Below, in pieces: positions 46,293 to 57,920 of a DNA stretch of 64,000 nucleotides (the first letter of the stretch is position 1; each line of letters begins with the position of its first letter). The position numbers and the translations under genes are program-made. The notes under the pieces were generated by a model. It did no database searches and was not told the DNA's origin. It was given only the letters and a program-made list of their open reading frames with translations. Where the stretch lies: positions 5,208,001 to 5,272,000 of the forward strand of contig OY756970.1 of NCBI GenBank assembly GCA_963580455.1, written 5' to 3'. Source of the stretch: Euonymus europaeus. Lineage: Eukaryota > Streptophyta > Magnoliopsida > Celastrales > Celastraceae.

Positions 46293-49200
46293 ATGGCCAC
46301 CGATCCTATCGCTTCAACAACCTCCTCTTCTATCATACATGTTCAATCTGATCATTCCGGCTTCAACGCCGGTATCATCCTTACCGAAACTAACTATGAT
46401 GTTTGGTCCCAAATTGTTGAGATGCATGTAGCTGGTCGTGAGAAACTAGACTACATCGTTGGTGATTCCCCTCAACCTAATGCTAAGGATTCCACCTATT
46501 CCAAGTGGTATGCCGAAAATCAAAAAGTTAAAGGTTGGTTGCTTACCTCGATGACACCAGACATCATGAAGCGATATCTTCGCCTCCGTACGGCCCGTGA
46601 AATCTGGAGTGCTCTTAGCAAAGCATTCTATGATGGGTCCGATGAAACGCAGATTTTTTCTTTGAATCAACGTGCTTTTTCCCTCCGTCAATCCGGTCGT
46701 CCTCTGCCTACATATTATGGGGAGCTTGTTGAAATTTTTCAAGAACTTGATCACCGTGACAAAGTAAAGATGAAGGATCCGGATGATATCATCATGTACA
46801 AAGCCTCGGTTGACAAGTTAAGGATACATATTTTTCTGAATGGACTTGATGCCGAATTTGAACAAGTTCGCGGAGAAATTCTTCGTATGGATCCAAGTTT
46901 GGATCTTGAACATACGTATGCATATATTCGACGTGAAGCAACTCGTCGGACTCTTCTCACAGGTGACTCGAAGGGTTCTGATCCTATGGCTATGTTGGCC
47001 CGTCGAACTACTGCCGCACCTCCACGAAGAACCACGACTGACGTACCGTCATCCCTAACGTCTCGTAGCTTTGATGTTGGAAATAAATCCAATGGGTCAT
47101 CTGGTCCAACACGGTCCTGTACTCATTGTGGTGGCATGGGACATACTAAATCTCGATGCTATGAGTTAATTGGTTATCCTGAATGGTGGGATCCATCTAA
47201 GGCTCCAACCAAGCGTACCTCGAAAGCTTCCGCATCTGCTGCTAATGTTATTGCTAAATCCCTGACCTCAGAAGCTACGGCTTTGCATATATCTTCTGGT
47301 TCATCAGGTAAGTCGCTCAATAATTCTGCTTCTATTAGTTCTTGTAAGTGGATTATTGATTCTGGCTCAACTGATCACATGTCTTTTGATACGAATATTA
47401 TTTCTGGTCTCAAACAATCTGAAACCCACATTGTTTCTACAGCCAATGGCACTCCAGCTTCCGTTATTGGTGAAGGTTCCATTTCTCTTAATAATCTCAA
47501 TTTAGATTCTGTTCTTGTGGTTCCTTCTCTTAATTTTAACTTGTTATCTGTCTCTCAAATTACCACATCCTTAAATTGTGTTGTAATTTTTTGGCCTGAT
47601 TCTTGTGTTTTCAAGGACATCAAGACGAGGAGGATGATTGGTTGTGGTACTAGACACGGGAAGCTCTATTATCTTGATCTGGTTCAATCTAGCTCCAATG
47701 CACTGGCTCAATCCTTATCCGTTCCTGGACCGGCATCTCATTCTGACATATGGTTGTGGCACAAGCGCTTTGGGCATGCTTCATTTGGTTACTTAAAGTC
47801 CTTGTTTCCCAAATTATTTTCCAGCATATCTCCATCATTGTTTAAATGTGAAACTTGTGCTTTGGCAAAGAGCACCCGTGTTTCTTTCCCACTGAGTATG
47901 AATAAAAGTCCTTTGCCGTTTATGCTTGTCCATTCGGATGTTTGGGGTCCCGCGAAAATTCCTACACTAAAATGGGTCACGGTGGTTTGTGTCGTTCATT
48001 GATGATCATAGTCGCATGACTTGGGTCAGTTTGATGAAAACAAAGGGAGATGTGTGCACACTGTTTAAACAATTCCATTTGATGGTTGCTACTCAATATA
48101 AGTCTACCATTCAAGTTTTACGTACCGATAATGGAGGGGAATTTGTTAATCATGAGTTGGAGCACTTCTTGCATCAACATGGAATTGTTCACCAAACTAC
48201 TTGCCCTTATTCTCCCCAACAAAATGGGGTTGCAGAACGAAAAAATCGGCATCTTCTCGAAATGGTTCGTGCTACATTATTTGAAGCTCATATGCCTCTT
48301 CATTATTGGGGTGAATCACTTACTGCTGCCTCCTATCTAATCAACCGTATCCCCTCTCGTACCTTGAACTTCCTTACACCTCTTGAAACCTTGACTCGTA
48401 GCCTCACCTCACCTTCAATACTCAATTTACCACCCAAAGTCTTTGGTTGTACCGCTATGGTACATATACCTTCGGCCTCTCGCCACAAACTTCAACCACG
48501 GGATTTTCGATGTGTCTTTGTTGGTTACGGTATTTATCAAAAAGGATACCGTTGTTACCATCCTCAAACTCGCAAACTATATGTTACATTGGACGTCCAA
48601 TTTTTTGAGCTTCAAATGTACTTTCCCGAGTCATCTATTGCAAGTCCGGGGGAGCACAGTATTAATGACTTGCACTCGCTGAATTACTCCACCGATATCC
48701 AAACTTATACTCCTGATCAGCAACCCGCACCACCTATAGAAACTGACCAGCCTGACCAACCCGCGCCATATGGATCTGACCAACCTGCACCACCTAACCA
48801 ACACGTACCATTGTGCATCTGACCAGCCCGTATTACCTCCAACTCTAGCACCTAACTCACAGCAACCCATGGTTAGCGACCATGCAGCTAGTAATAAACC
48901 TGAACAAACCGAAATGGCTGAAGAAAGTGTGCTTGAGCATGAAACACCAGATCATGATAATGTTGCTGATCCCGTTATACTACAACACCAATCGTATCCT
49001 CTGCTTGATGCACTTACTTCTCAACATGACTCAAATCATCAGGTAAATAATCCTCCTTCTCGAATACTTCCTAACCGTACTACAAGAGGAATTCCTAAAG
49101 CTAGCTATGAACCTGTGCTTAAGTCTACCTCTAAGTACCCACTAAATAATTATGTGTCGTACCATAGGTTGTCTAAGGCATGTGAATCTTTTGTGAATCA

Positions 49201-50758
49201 ATTATCTACTATACATGTACCTAATAGTGTGCAGGAAGCCTTGAACGACTCTAGGTGGAAGGAAGCCATGAATGAGGAGATGAAGTCCCTTCAAAAGAAT
49301 GGAACATGGAAAGTAGTTGATTTACCTGTTGGAAAACAACCGGTTGGATGTCGATGGGTGTTCACTATTAAATACAAAGCTAATGGAGACATTGACAGAT
49401 TTAAAGCTCGACTTGTGGCGAAGGGATATAGCCAAACATATGGAATTGATTATGCTGAAACCTTCGCACCAGTGGCCAAAATAAATACGGTGCGTATACT
49501 ATTATCATTGGCTGTGAATCTTGATTGGCCGCTACATCAATTTGATGTAAAGAATGCATTCCTACATGGGAATCTTCAAGAGGAAGTATACATGGAATTA
49601 CCTCCGGGATGCAGTTTACAAATTGAAGGAAGCAAACAAGTTTGTAGGTTGCGAAAATCATTATATGGTTTAAAGCAATCACCTAGAGCTTGGTTTGGAA
49701 GATTTACTAGTGCAATGAAAGCATTTGGATACCGTCAGTGCAATTCTGATCACACATTATTCATCAAGCATAAGAAAGGGAAGGTAACTGCTCTTATTAT
49801 ATATGTTGATGATATGATTGTGACAGGAAATGACATTGCCGAAAGAAAAGCTCTGCAGACATATCTCTCTCATGAGTTTGAAATGAAGGATCTTGGTCCT
49901 TTGAAGTACTTTCTGGGAATCGAGGTGCTGCGATCTAAACAAGGTATATTTTTGTCCCAACGGAAATATACATTGGATTTACTAAAGGAGGTTGGTATGT
50001 TAGGTTGTAAACCAAGTGACACCCCTGCTACTGAAAGGGTTCAATTGGGTACATTCCCAACCCAGATTCCTGCAGACAAGAGACGATATCAAAGGCTTGT
50101 GGGACGGCTAATGTACCTTGCGCATACGAGGCCAGATCTGGCGTACTCTCTTAGTGTTGTCAGCCAGTTCATGCACTTGCCTAGTAAAGAACATATGGAT
50201 GCAGTGATACGTATTTTACAGTATTTGAAGTCTTCTCCGGGAAAAGGTGTTATGTTCACAAAAGGAAATGCTTTATCTGTTGAAGGGTATACCGATGCAG
50301 ATTGGGTCGGATCAATTGATGATAGGCGTTCCACAGCCGGGTACTTAACCTTTGTTGGGGGTAATCTAGTTACTTGGAGAAGCAAGAAACAAGGAGTGGT
50401 AGCAAGGTCGAGCGCTGAAGCGGAGTATAGAGGCATGGCTAAGGGTGTATGTGAACTGTTATGGATTAAAAGGTTGTTGAGAGATCTCAGAATTAGACCA
50501 ACATCTCCTATGAGATTATTTTGTGATAACAAGGCAGCATGTGATATAGCTCATAATCCTGTCCAACACGATCGAACAAAGCATGTGGAGATTGACAGAC
50601 ATTTTATTAAAGAGAAACTGGATGCCAAGATTATTGAAGTTCCTCATGTTCGCTCTCAAGATCAACTTGCAGACATTCTCACTAAGGCGGTATCTAGTAA
50701 AATCTTTCATGGAGTCCTAGACAAGTTGGGCATGCAAAATATCTATGCACCAACTTGA
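46293..50758 (+). pseudogene. Copia gag-pol polyprotein with two single-base frameshifts
   Basis: ATG 46293 (MATDPIASTTSS). Gag UBN2-type domain to ~47050; CCHC knuckle CTHCGGMGHTKSRC (~47118); protease WIIDSGSTDHMS (~47350); pre-integrase WLWHKRFGHASFGYLKSL (~47752) with its Cys pair. Frame 1 ends at 48002; frame 2 opens by 47989 and carries the integrase core (FIDDHSRMTWV, RTDNGGEF, NGVAERKNRHL). Frame 2 ends at 48822; frame 3 from 48770 carries RT ([36 protein letters not shown]) and RNase H (YTDADWVGS, SSAEAEYRGM, DILTKAV), stop 50756-50758. Each shift looks like one extra base: in the A-run near 47970 and near 48813. Catalytic residues seen are kept. Confidence 0.93.
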
Positions 50759-50765
50759 GGGGGAG
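50757..50765 (+). other. Polypurine tract of the young copia element
   Basis: 'gagggggag' directly precedes the 3' LTR and overlaps the polyprotein stop codon. Confidence 0.85.
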
Positions 50766-50964
50766 TGTTGAAGATTACCATAATTATCTCCTAATTAATT
50801 GTAATTAGACGTGATAGAATTCATTCCTGTAATCATGTGATTTACCATACTTATCACTTACCATACTTATCACTTCCTATACTTTAGGATTGTAACGTGG
50901 GCTATTAAAGTCATGCATTGTGATAATGAGAAAGTAAGACAGTAAACCTATCCTTCTTTCTTCA
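50766..50964 (+). repeat. 3' LTR of the young copia element
   Basis: It pairs with 45982-46180 (one mismatch) and is followed by the GTTAA duplication. Confidence 0.95.
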
Positions 50965-50969
50965 GTTAA

Positions 50970-51392
50970 AAGTTAATCTAACTGCCCAACATTTGTTACC
51001 AGACGATGTTATGGCACATGTTTTACCGAATGCTCCCGGATCCCTTCCCTACACCTGATACTTGTTCCCCCACTTTCAAATTATCTGCAAATTAATTTCT
51101 ATCGGAATAAAAGACCAATGATTTATCAAGATTAGCATAGTATATGATATGTAATAGAAGATGTTATTAAAAAATTACATAAAATTGATTACTAGATGTA
51201 AATTTAATCAAGTATATGAGCAAAAGTTTCGGAAGAAAAACTTGGACTTCATTGACCGCATATATGTATCTAACCGCTTCATACACGAGTAACTCATATA
51301 ACTGCGCAAGCATGCCTACAACGAAGTCACTCAAGTGTAATGAGAGGGATTGAATAAGCTTCTGTCAAACAAATTTGGACATAATGGTTACC
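50970..51392. other. Intergenic DNA
   Basis: No gene or repeat recognised between the copia element and the next LTR-like repeat. Confidence 0.5.
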
Positions 51393-52919
51393 TGTTATGT
51401 CGTTAGTAATAATTTAAAATAAACTTACAAATGTACAAATAATATATAGTGAACAAGTAAGAGTCGATCCCACAAGGAGTGATGCTAATAGATATACAAT
51501 CTAACACTTGAATATAATTGATACAATTATAAAAGGGGGGAAAGGGGGGTTAAATATTGTAATAGACAAAAATTAAGACAAAGAAATTGACGTTAAAAAC
51601 AAGAATGAGAATTGATATTAATGAAAACAATAGCTAAGACTCACTATCCACCACAAAACATTCAAACAATTTATAAGAAATAATAGACTAACAATTTTAA
51701 CAAGCATATGATGACAACATTCACAACAAGGTCATGGCCAAACTCAAGTTGTATAATTCTCTCTTAATTGCATGTAAAGTGTATGGCGTCTACCTCATTA
51801 CGTGTATTCTTAATCGAAATCTAGCATGACGTCTGCATCAATCAACAATCAAGAATCCAATAAGAGCACAAAGAATATGAATGTTACAAGAATCCTAATA
51901 CATGGTATTTGTACTTAGGTATTCAAGAATTGATTTTTCATAATTCGTTTTCAACTGAATTATATGTTGCAAGAAAGAATATATTCAACAAGGCAATTGA
52001 CCATGTTCTACAATAATTAATTCCAATACACGTTTCAAAGTTAACTACTCAAAGAAACGCAATACTAGAACTCACATAACATGGAAAAATCAAAATCATC
52101 ATGCTTATAGAAATTGAAATCCACACAACTTATAAAATTGAAAGCATGCTTAGGGCTTCAAGACAAGCCCTAACTAACAAGAGTTTAGTTATACATAACC
52201 AAATAAAATATGAAACAAAAAGAACATAATTACAAACACAAGTACAAGCACAAGCCTAAGCCTTGTTTTCTTCTTCTCCTTCTACTCCTCCCCCTCCTTT
52301 TTTCTTCTACTCCTACTCCTCTCTATTTATAGAGAAAATGAGCACATAGTGGAGGAGTTAGTGCCATATTTTGGTGGTGGATTGTCCATCAAATTCGTGT
52401 GGTGAATTGTCCACTCTTTGAATGGAGATGGTATCATCAATGACATCAACTTCCAATTACACACTAATCTTGAAACTGAATTATTGGCCTAAACGAAGCC
52501 TATTATGAGCTCAAACCCTTCATCAATATTGTAGATACAAATGTGTAGATAATTATGGGCTTTTGAATCACTCAATTTGGACATCAGACGTTCAATTTAT
52601 GGGCTTCTAAAGGTCTGGTCTGCAAACAGAAATTCTGCTTCGGATATAACTTCCAAACTTGACTTTGAGGCAACCTTTAGAGGCCCAAACAAACTCCGAT
52701 TTTTGTGAAAAAGCACTTCCTGAAAAGCTTGAAGTGTCCTCTAAAAATTTTCTGAAGATCAAATCTCATTCGGACAGCTCTTACTACCTCTTAACCTGCA
52801 AAACATCCAAGAAGATCTTAAGTACAATAATCTTGAAAATTCAGCTTTTAAGCACAATTTTTTGACATTGCTTTGGTAGTATTTTATCACTTTAAGAATG
52901 TATATTCTGACACTTATCA
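51393..52919 (-). repeat. LTR-like dispersed repeat, copy 2
   Basis: On the minus strand it starts TGATAAGTGTCAGAATATAC and has a TATA box 'ctctataaatagag' (about 52337-52323). It carries a 'tccttgtgggatcgactctt' stretch (about 51478-51459) of the kind found near the 3' end of plant gypsy LTRs, and ends near TAACGACATAACA. It matches 15924-16650 over its first half. A solo LTR is the likeliest reading, but I found no target duplication. Confidence 0.55.
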
Positions 52920-53530
52920 CAACCCCCAACCAGCTTATTGCTAGTCCCTAGTAATTCAAGCGTAAAAATGTTATGAGAAATGATTGAAAGTAACAATACT
53001 AGAACAAAAGGTAAGAGATCACAATTCCTATCCAGATTAGTATAGTCACAACTTCCAAGACTTGTGTGTGTGTGCAAGCCAAAACCTTCATACCACAATC
53101 CATAATACATATAACCTCAAAAAATTATCCAAGTAAAAGCCTCAACTCCATATTTTCACAGGGTAGAGAAGGATTTATGTGCTATGAATTTCTCTCATGG
53201 AGTTGAAAAATATATATGCACTTAGAAGAAAAGTCAATTTAAGGACAAACAAATAAACAAGCATTGATCAAATGATAGGTATATTAGCTGTCTAGAACTT
53301 CCACCAGTCTTATCACAAACCTGCTTTGGAATTTCATTGACAAAAATTATCCATTTCAAAATATCAATGCAAGTTCATAAGTTGTTTAGTCATTTCTCTC
53401 CACTAATTTGTGCTTTAATCAGAAAATATTCTTAGTCATATGCATTATCATCCATCTTACCACAAGGCTTAATATTTATGGACAAAAGTGTGTTAAAAGT
53501 TGCTTTCTAATAATCCAGATAGAAAAATTG
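52920..53530. other. Intergenic or retroelement-derived DNA
   Basis: No recognisable coding sequence. The right end leads into the antisense retroelement relic. Confidence 0.4.
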
Positions 53531-53532
53531 AC

Positions 53533-54400
53533 TCAAACTAATTGTACCAGTACCAAATCATCAAAGTGCATGAATATGCCACCACCCCAAACCGAAACTA
53601 AACATTGTCCGCAATGTGAAAATGACGAAGTATGGAAAAGCAATGCAATGTAAGGAAACAGAGGATAGAAAAATACAACCTGAGGTGGAAGATGCTCGGA
53701 CAATGGTGGGAGGAGAAGATGGTTAGCGCCGCACCATATCCATGAGGACATTTAGCATGTGTTCCAGCCGCTGTTGTCCAACCTCCAACCTATGTAGGCG
53801 GGCTAAGATGTCGTGAATGTGGTCAGTTGGAGGTAGTGCAGTAGCAGAAGAGTCAGATGTTTCCAGTGGTAAAGCAACTGGACGTCGCGGTGTTTGTTGT
53901 CTACGAGCACTGGAAAGCATGTGGCTAGTACTCTGACTCCAGGTAGAGTTCTCCAAAACAGTCACTAGATAATTGGAAGTTGTCTGACTGTGAGGCGGGC
54001 GGATGCCCATACTGAAAAGCAACCACATGATGAGTCTCGGGAAATATAATCTCCCGACCTTGGTTGTTTGTTTCTCCACAAGGGTCTTCGCCTTAAGAAT
54101 GCTCTCAAGGTAAATCCGGCCAATATCAAACCAGACTCCGCGATACATGTAATATAGGGCGGAAAGTATGTTACCCTGGCGTTGTTGACTCCAATGGGGC
54201 AAAGGTTACTTCGGATAGAATCATCAAGCATCCACATCGTGGATGGCAAATAAGAACGGCGTGTAGAAGTAGCATTCGGATCGTGTCGCCCTTGACACAT
54301 ATCATCATTCATCTCTTGATGGGAAATAGAGATCGGCGCTTGAAAACCTACAGCGACGTCAGCAGTAGGTGGATAGCCGGGAAGTGACTACAGTGATCCC
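53533..54400 (-). pseudogene. Antisense 'plant transposon protein' relic upstream of the Tat/Ogre-like LTR
   Basis: Read from ~54400 down: GFQAPISISHQEMNDDMCQG, then TRRSYLPSTMWMLDDSIR; after a frame change ILSALYYMYRGVWFDIGRIY and TTKVGRLYFPRLIMWLLFSM; then a low-complexity linker and a heptad-like tail DILARLHRLEVGQQRLEHML. The same domain is on the plus strand at 63640-64000 (ALYYMYKGVWFDIGEFF, KVEKLYFPRLITRLIL) and is distantly like the ORF at 59627. Known Tat-lineage gypsy elements can carry an antisense gene between pol and the 3' LTR; position and strand here fit that. Confidence 0.6.
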
Positions 54401-54765
54401 GTGCAATTTTACATTTCAAATTTCAGCCAAGCCGGAGATGGCTACAGTGATCCCGTGCAATCTTATTTTTCTTGTCAGTCAAGCCGGGAATGGCCCTAGT
54501 GATCCCGAGCATTTTAAAAAAAAAAATTCTTCAAAATTCCAGCCAAGCCAGGGATGGCTACAGTGATCCGAGCAATTTTACATTTCAAATTTTAGCCAAG
54601 CCGGAGATAGCTCAAATGATCCCGTGCAATCTTATTTTTCATGTCAGCCAAGCCGAGAATGGCCCTAGTGATCCCGAGCATTTTTCAAAAAAAAAAAATA
54701 AAACAAAATCATTTCTAATGATAAGCCAAGCCGGGGATGGCTACAGTGATCCCGTGCATTTTCAT
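54372..54765 (+). repeat. Tandem repeat, seven units of about 50-75 bp
   Basis: Each unit has 'agccaagccggggatggcta' or a variant, then 'cagtgatcccg(t/a)gca' and an A/T-rich tail. Starts near 54374, 54424, 54477, 54540, 54594, 54646 and 54722. Units alternate between 'ggctaca...cccgtgca' and 'ggcccta...cccgagca' types, so the array may have grown by a two-unit step. It sits between the antisense relic and the polypurine tract. Confidence 0.85.
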
Positions 54766-54832
54766 TACTCGTCTCGAGAGGTACAAAAATCAACTTACAC
54801 TCCTTTGTCCGTCATTTACGATGTAAAGTCAC

Positions 54833-54847
54833 ACAAAGGGGGGCAGC
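54833..54847 (+). other. Polypurine tract
   Basis: 'caaaggggggcagc' lies directly before the LTR start TGTAGTACCCGG. Confidence 0.7.
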
Positions 54848-57800
54848 TGTAGTACCCGGTTTTTTTCCGAGAAATTTTTGGTTTTAAGAAAAATAATATA
54901 ATAAATAAAACAAAATATCAAAAATAGATAAATAAATAGAATAATAAATAAATAGAAATGATATCCCGAAACCAAGACCAAGTTTAATAAACCTATCAAA
55001 AGGCCATTATCCAATTTAACCCAACTAATTCATTACCCAGCAACCAGACCCATTGCCCTAGTTAAACCCAAATATCTACCGATCTAAACCCAAAACTCAC
55101 CAAAACCCATTACCAATCCGGCCCGTGGCTTAACCCATCATCCAAAACCCACCAAAACCCACCAAAACCCATTACCCAGCCGGCCCATCACCCTAAACTA
55201 ACCCTAACCCAATTAATTCAACCCTAAAATCAAAGAAGGAAAAAGCTTTTGATGGTGTGAAGGGGAGGCGCCGGCTATGGGGGAAAAGGAAGGAGAGAGG
55301 CAGAAAAGTCAGAGAAGAGTGGGTGAGAAAATATGGTGGCCGGCCAAGACAAGAGAGGGTGGGTGAAAAGCAAAGGTAGTGGAGATAGTGGTTGAAGATG
55401 AGTTGGAAGGCAAAAGAATGGGCCGGTATAGGCTATAAAGAGAGGAAACAGAGAGGAAAAGGGGAGAGATTAGGGGATTGGAGAGGAGTTTTCGAGTGAT
55501 CTTGAGGACGGAATCGGTAGAGATTGGGACGATCAGATCATCTTCTAGCTACCAGAATTCCTTGCCACCAAAATCCATCTTCATCATAGCTCAATTCCTC
55601 ACTTTTCCAGCCATCACTTGAACCACAACATCACCATCACAGCTTCTCCAATTCCACCACCACAGATTATACAATTTCCTTATTATCATCATTATCATTA
55701 CCACCCGAGACCACACCTCCTCCTTTACTCCCATCCATCACAGTGTATAAAACTCTCATCTCCGTCCTTCAATCCTCTCTCACACTAATTTGAACAACCG
55801 ATTATGTTTCATCTAAGCAACACCTTGCTCAGAATCCTCAACTTCGTGACCTTCGCGCTCTCGGTTCCGATCATATAGTCCGCAGTTTGGTTGAAACACG
55901 GAGGAGATTTTTGTGAGCAGTTCCTAGACATGCCTATGATTGTGCTTGGTGTCTTCATTATGGTGGTCCCATCGCTGATCTTGTCAGCGCTTGATGCAAG
56001 AACTTTTGTCTCTCATGGATCTATCTTCTGGTTATGTTTTTGCTCATTATTATGCTCTTCTGCATCACCATTTTTGCTTTCATTGTAAATAACATTCTGG
56101 TATGTGGAAGGTTCCTGGGGAGCTGTGGGTAGAGACAGAGATGAGGATGATGGCCACCAACTTTATCTTCAACTTTACTTTTGGTTGCATCCAGAAGGCA
56201 ACATACACGTCGGCCCCCCACAAATTCTCATTGGCAAAACCTTGAAGGGAAGGAAAAAGAAGAGATGGGCCGAAAGAATTGGGTTTGTTTATGTCATGCC
56301 ATTATATTGGGCCATTTGGGATTTTAGAAGCTTGGGTCTGAGATTGTTTAGTTTAAAGATTAGCCCAAAATTACTTGGTTTAGGGATTGGGCCAGAATTA
56401 AAAGATTAAAGAATGGGTCGGGCATTAGAAATAAGATTAGGGCTTTGTTTGTTTTAATATGGATTTTTGTACATTATCCTTTGGGGTTTTTGATTTGGGT
56501 TTGTAAATATGGTTTGGGCTCAAGGTCATGTAAATCGTAAAAACAAAAATAATAAAAATTGCATACATGATTTAGGATGCTAGAAACATGTAGACACTTA
56601 GACTTCGTGTATATATTAAATGAGTGTTTATATTGCATGCTTAGGATTTAATTCCGAAATTATTTTAATGTGTACAATTAAGAGTTTTCAAAAATTGCGT
56701 AGTTGATAGGATTTATAGGCTCGACTCGCCAAACATCTAATCACGTTCGAGAATTTCAAAGTATTGATTTCTCAAAACATTCTTCGCAAAAAATGGGGAT
56801 TTAAAATCTTTCAAATAGACGTTAGAAAATTTCAAAGTATTGATTTCTTGAAACGTTATGTTTTTAGTAGGGGTGTGCAAACCGGACCGGTCGGTCCGGT
56901 TCGGTTCGGTTTATTGACCAAATTTTGGTCAACGGTCTGGTTAACCGGACCGGACCAAGATATATGGTCCGGTCTCCGGTTTCATTTATTTGAAACCGCG
57001 GTTAACCGAACCGGACCGTTTAATTTTGAATATATTTAAAATTTAAATATGTATATATATGTGTGTGAATATATATAGGTTTAATGACATAAATATTTTT
57101 TAATTATATGTCAATTATACATTATTTTATATAAATATTTTTTCTTTAATAATTAATTACTCATTATACCTTATTTTATAATTATATGTCTATTACATAT
57201 TATTTTATAATTATTAATAATATTTAGTTATCTAATTGATTATAAAACCGAAACCGGACCGGACCCAACCGTTAAAACCGGTTAACCGAATTACCGGTTA
57301 ACCGAAAATATGGTTCGGTTTCGGTTTTAATTTTTTCAAAACCGTCTATTCCGGTTTCGGTTTAGGGTCCACGGTCCGGTTAACCGAACCGTGCACACCC
57401 CTAGTTTTTAGGGAATAAATTTCATCTAAAAAAGAAATTTAAAAATAAGTGAATAAATGGCGAAAATTCAAATTATTTAGATACTGTATTTTAAAATTGT
57501 TTAGAGGAGGACTTGAAAGTATTCAGCTCCGTCTCAAAGGTTTTATTTATATTATCACTTGAATAAATTGGGTTTGTCATTTATTCAAAATTAATAGAGT
57601 TCTTCCACCTATTTAACAATAAATGATTTTTCGGGCATATGAAAATTTCATTAAAACAAATTAGGACATACAAGAACATTTTTTAGAAAAAGCATGAATA
57701 ATCAAAAAGGCAACCGATTAGGGAGTTGTGGGGTGACTAACACCTTCCCCACACTCAATAGATCCCCGTACCCATTTTCTCTAGTTCGCAGACATAACAT

Positions 57801-57900
57801 TTTAGTGTCCAATTGCACTATAATCAATTGGTGGCGGCTCTCACATTTTCTTATGCACTTTTCAATAGCGCCGGTCCGTGTCGTGACCCCGGTTGCGACA
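54848..57900 (+). repeat. LTR of a Tat/Ogre-like Ty3/gypsy element
   Basis: It starts TGTAGTACCCGG (same as the solo LTR at 325) and ends GGTTGCGACA (same as 2475-2484). Length is 3053 bp, of which 536 bp are a nested MITE. Both a polypurine tract on its left and a primer-binding site on its right are present. It is non-coding; G/A-rich leader-like and CCCAAA-rich stretches parallel those in the solo LTR. Confidence 0.8.
56868..57403. mobile_element. hAT-type MITE, 536 bp, nested in the LTR
   Basis: Terminal inverted repeats are TAGGGGTGTGCA...TGCACACCCCTA. The perfect 8-bp target duplication GTTTTTAG (56860-56867 and 57404-57411) has hAT length. The interior is rich in CCGGTTCGG/CCGAACCGG repeats on both strands, giving a strong hairpin. 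No coding capacity. The duplication shows precisely how the LTR looked before insertion. Confidence 0.92.
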
Positions 57901-57902
57901 AC

Positions 57903-57920
57903 TGGCGACTCTGCTAGGGA
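57903..57920 (+). other. Primer-binding site of the Tat/Ogre-like element
   Basis: TGGCGACTCTGCTAGGGA two bases after the LTR end. Plant Tat/Ogre elements use a TGGCGACTCTGCTGGGGA-type site complementary to a tRNA-Arg 3' end; one base differs here. Confidence 0.8.

Larger units (their letters stand above)
45982..50964 (+). mobile_element. Ty1/copia retrotransposon (Ale-like), very young
   Basis: 199-bp LTRs at both ends differ at one base by my reading. The target duplication GTTAA is at 45977-45981 and 50965-50969. PBS and polypurine tract are in place. The interior has gag with zinc knuckle, protease, integrase, RT and RNase H. Short LTRs, the CTHCGGMGHTKSRCYELIGY knuckle and YVDDMIVTGND in RT suggest the Ale group. 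Two single-base frameshifts break the polyprotein. Confidence 0.95.
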
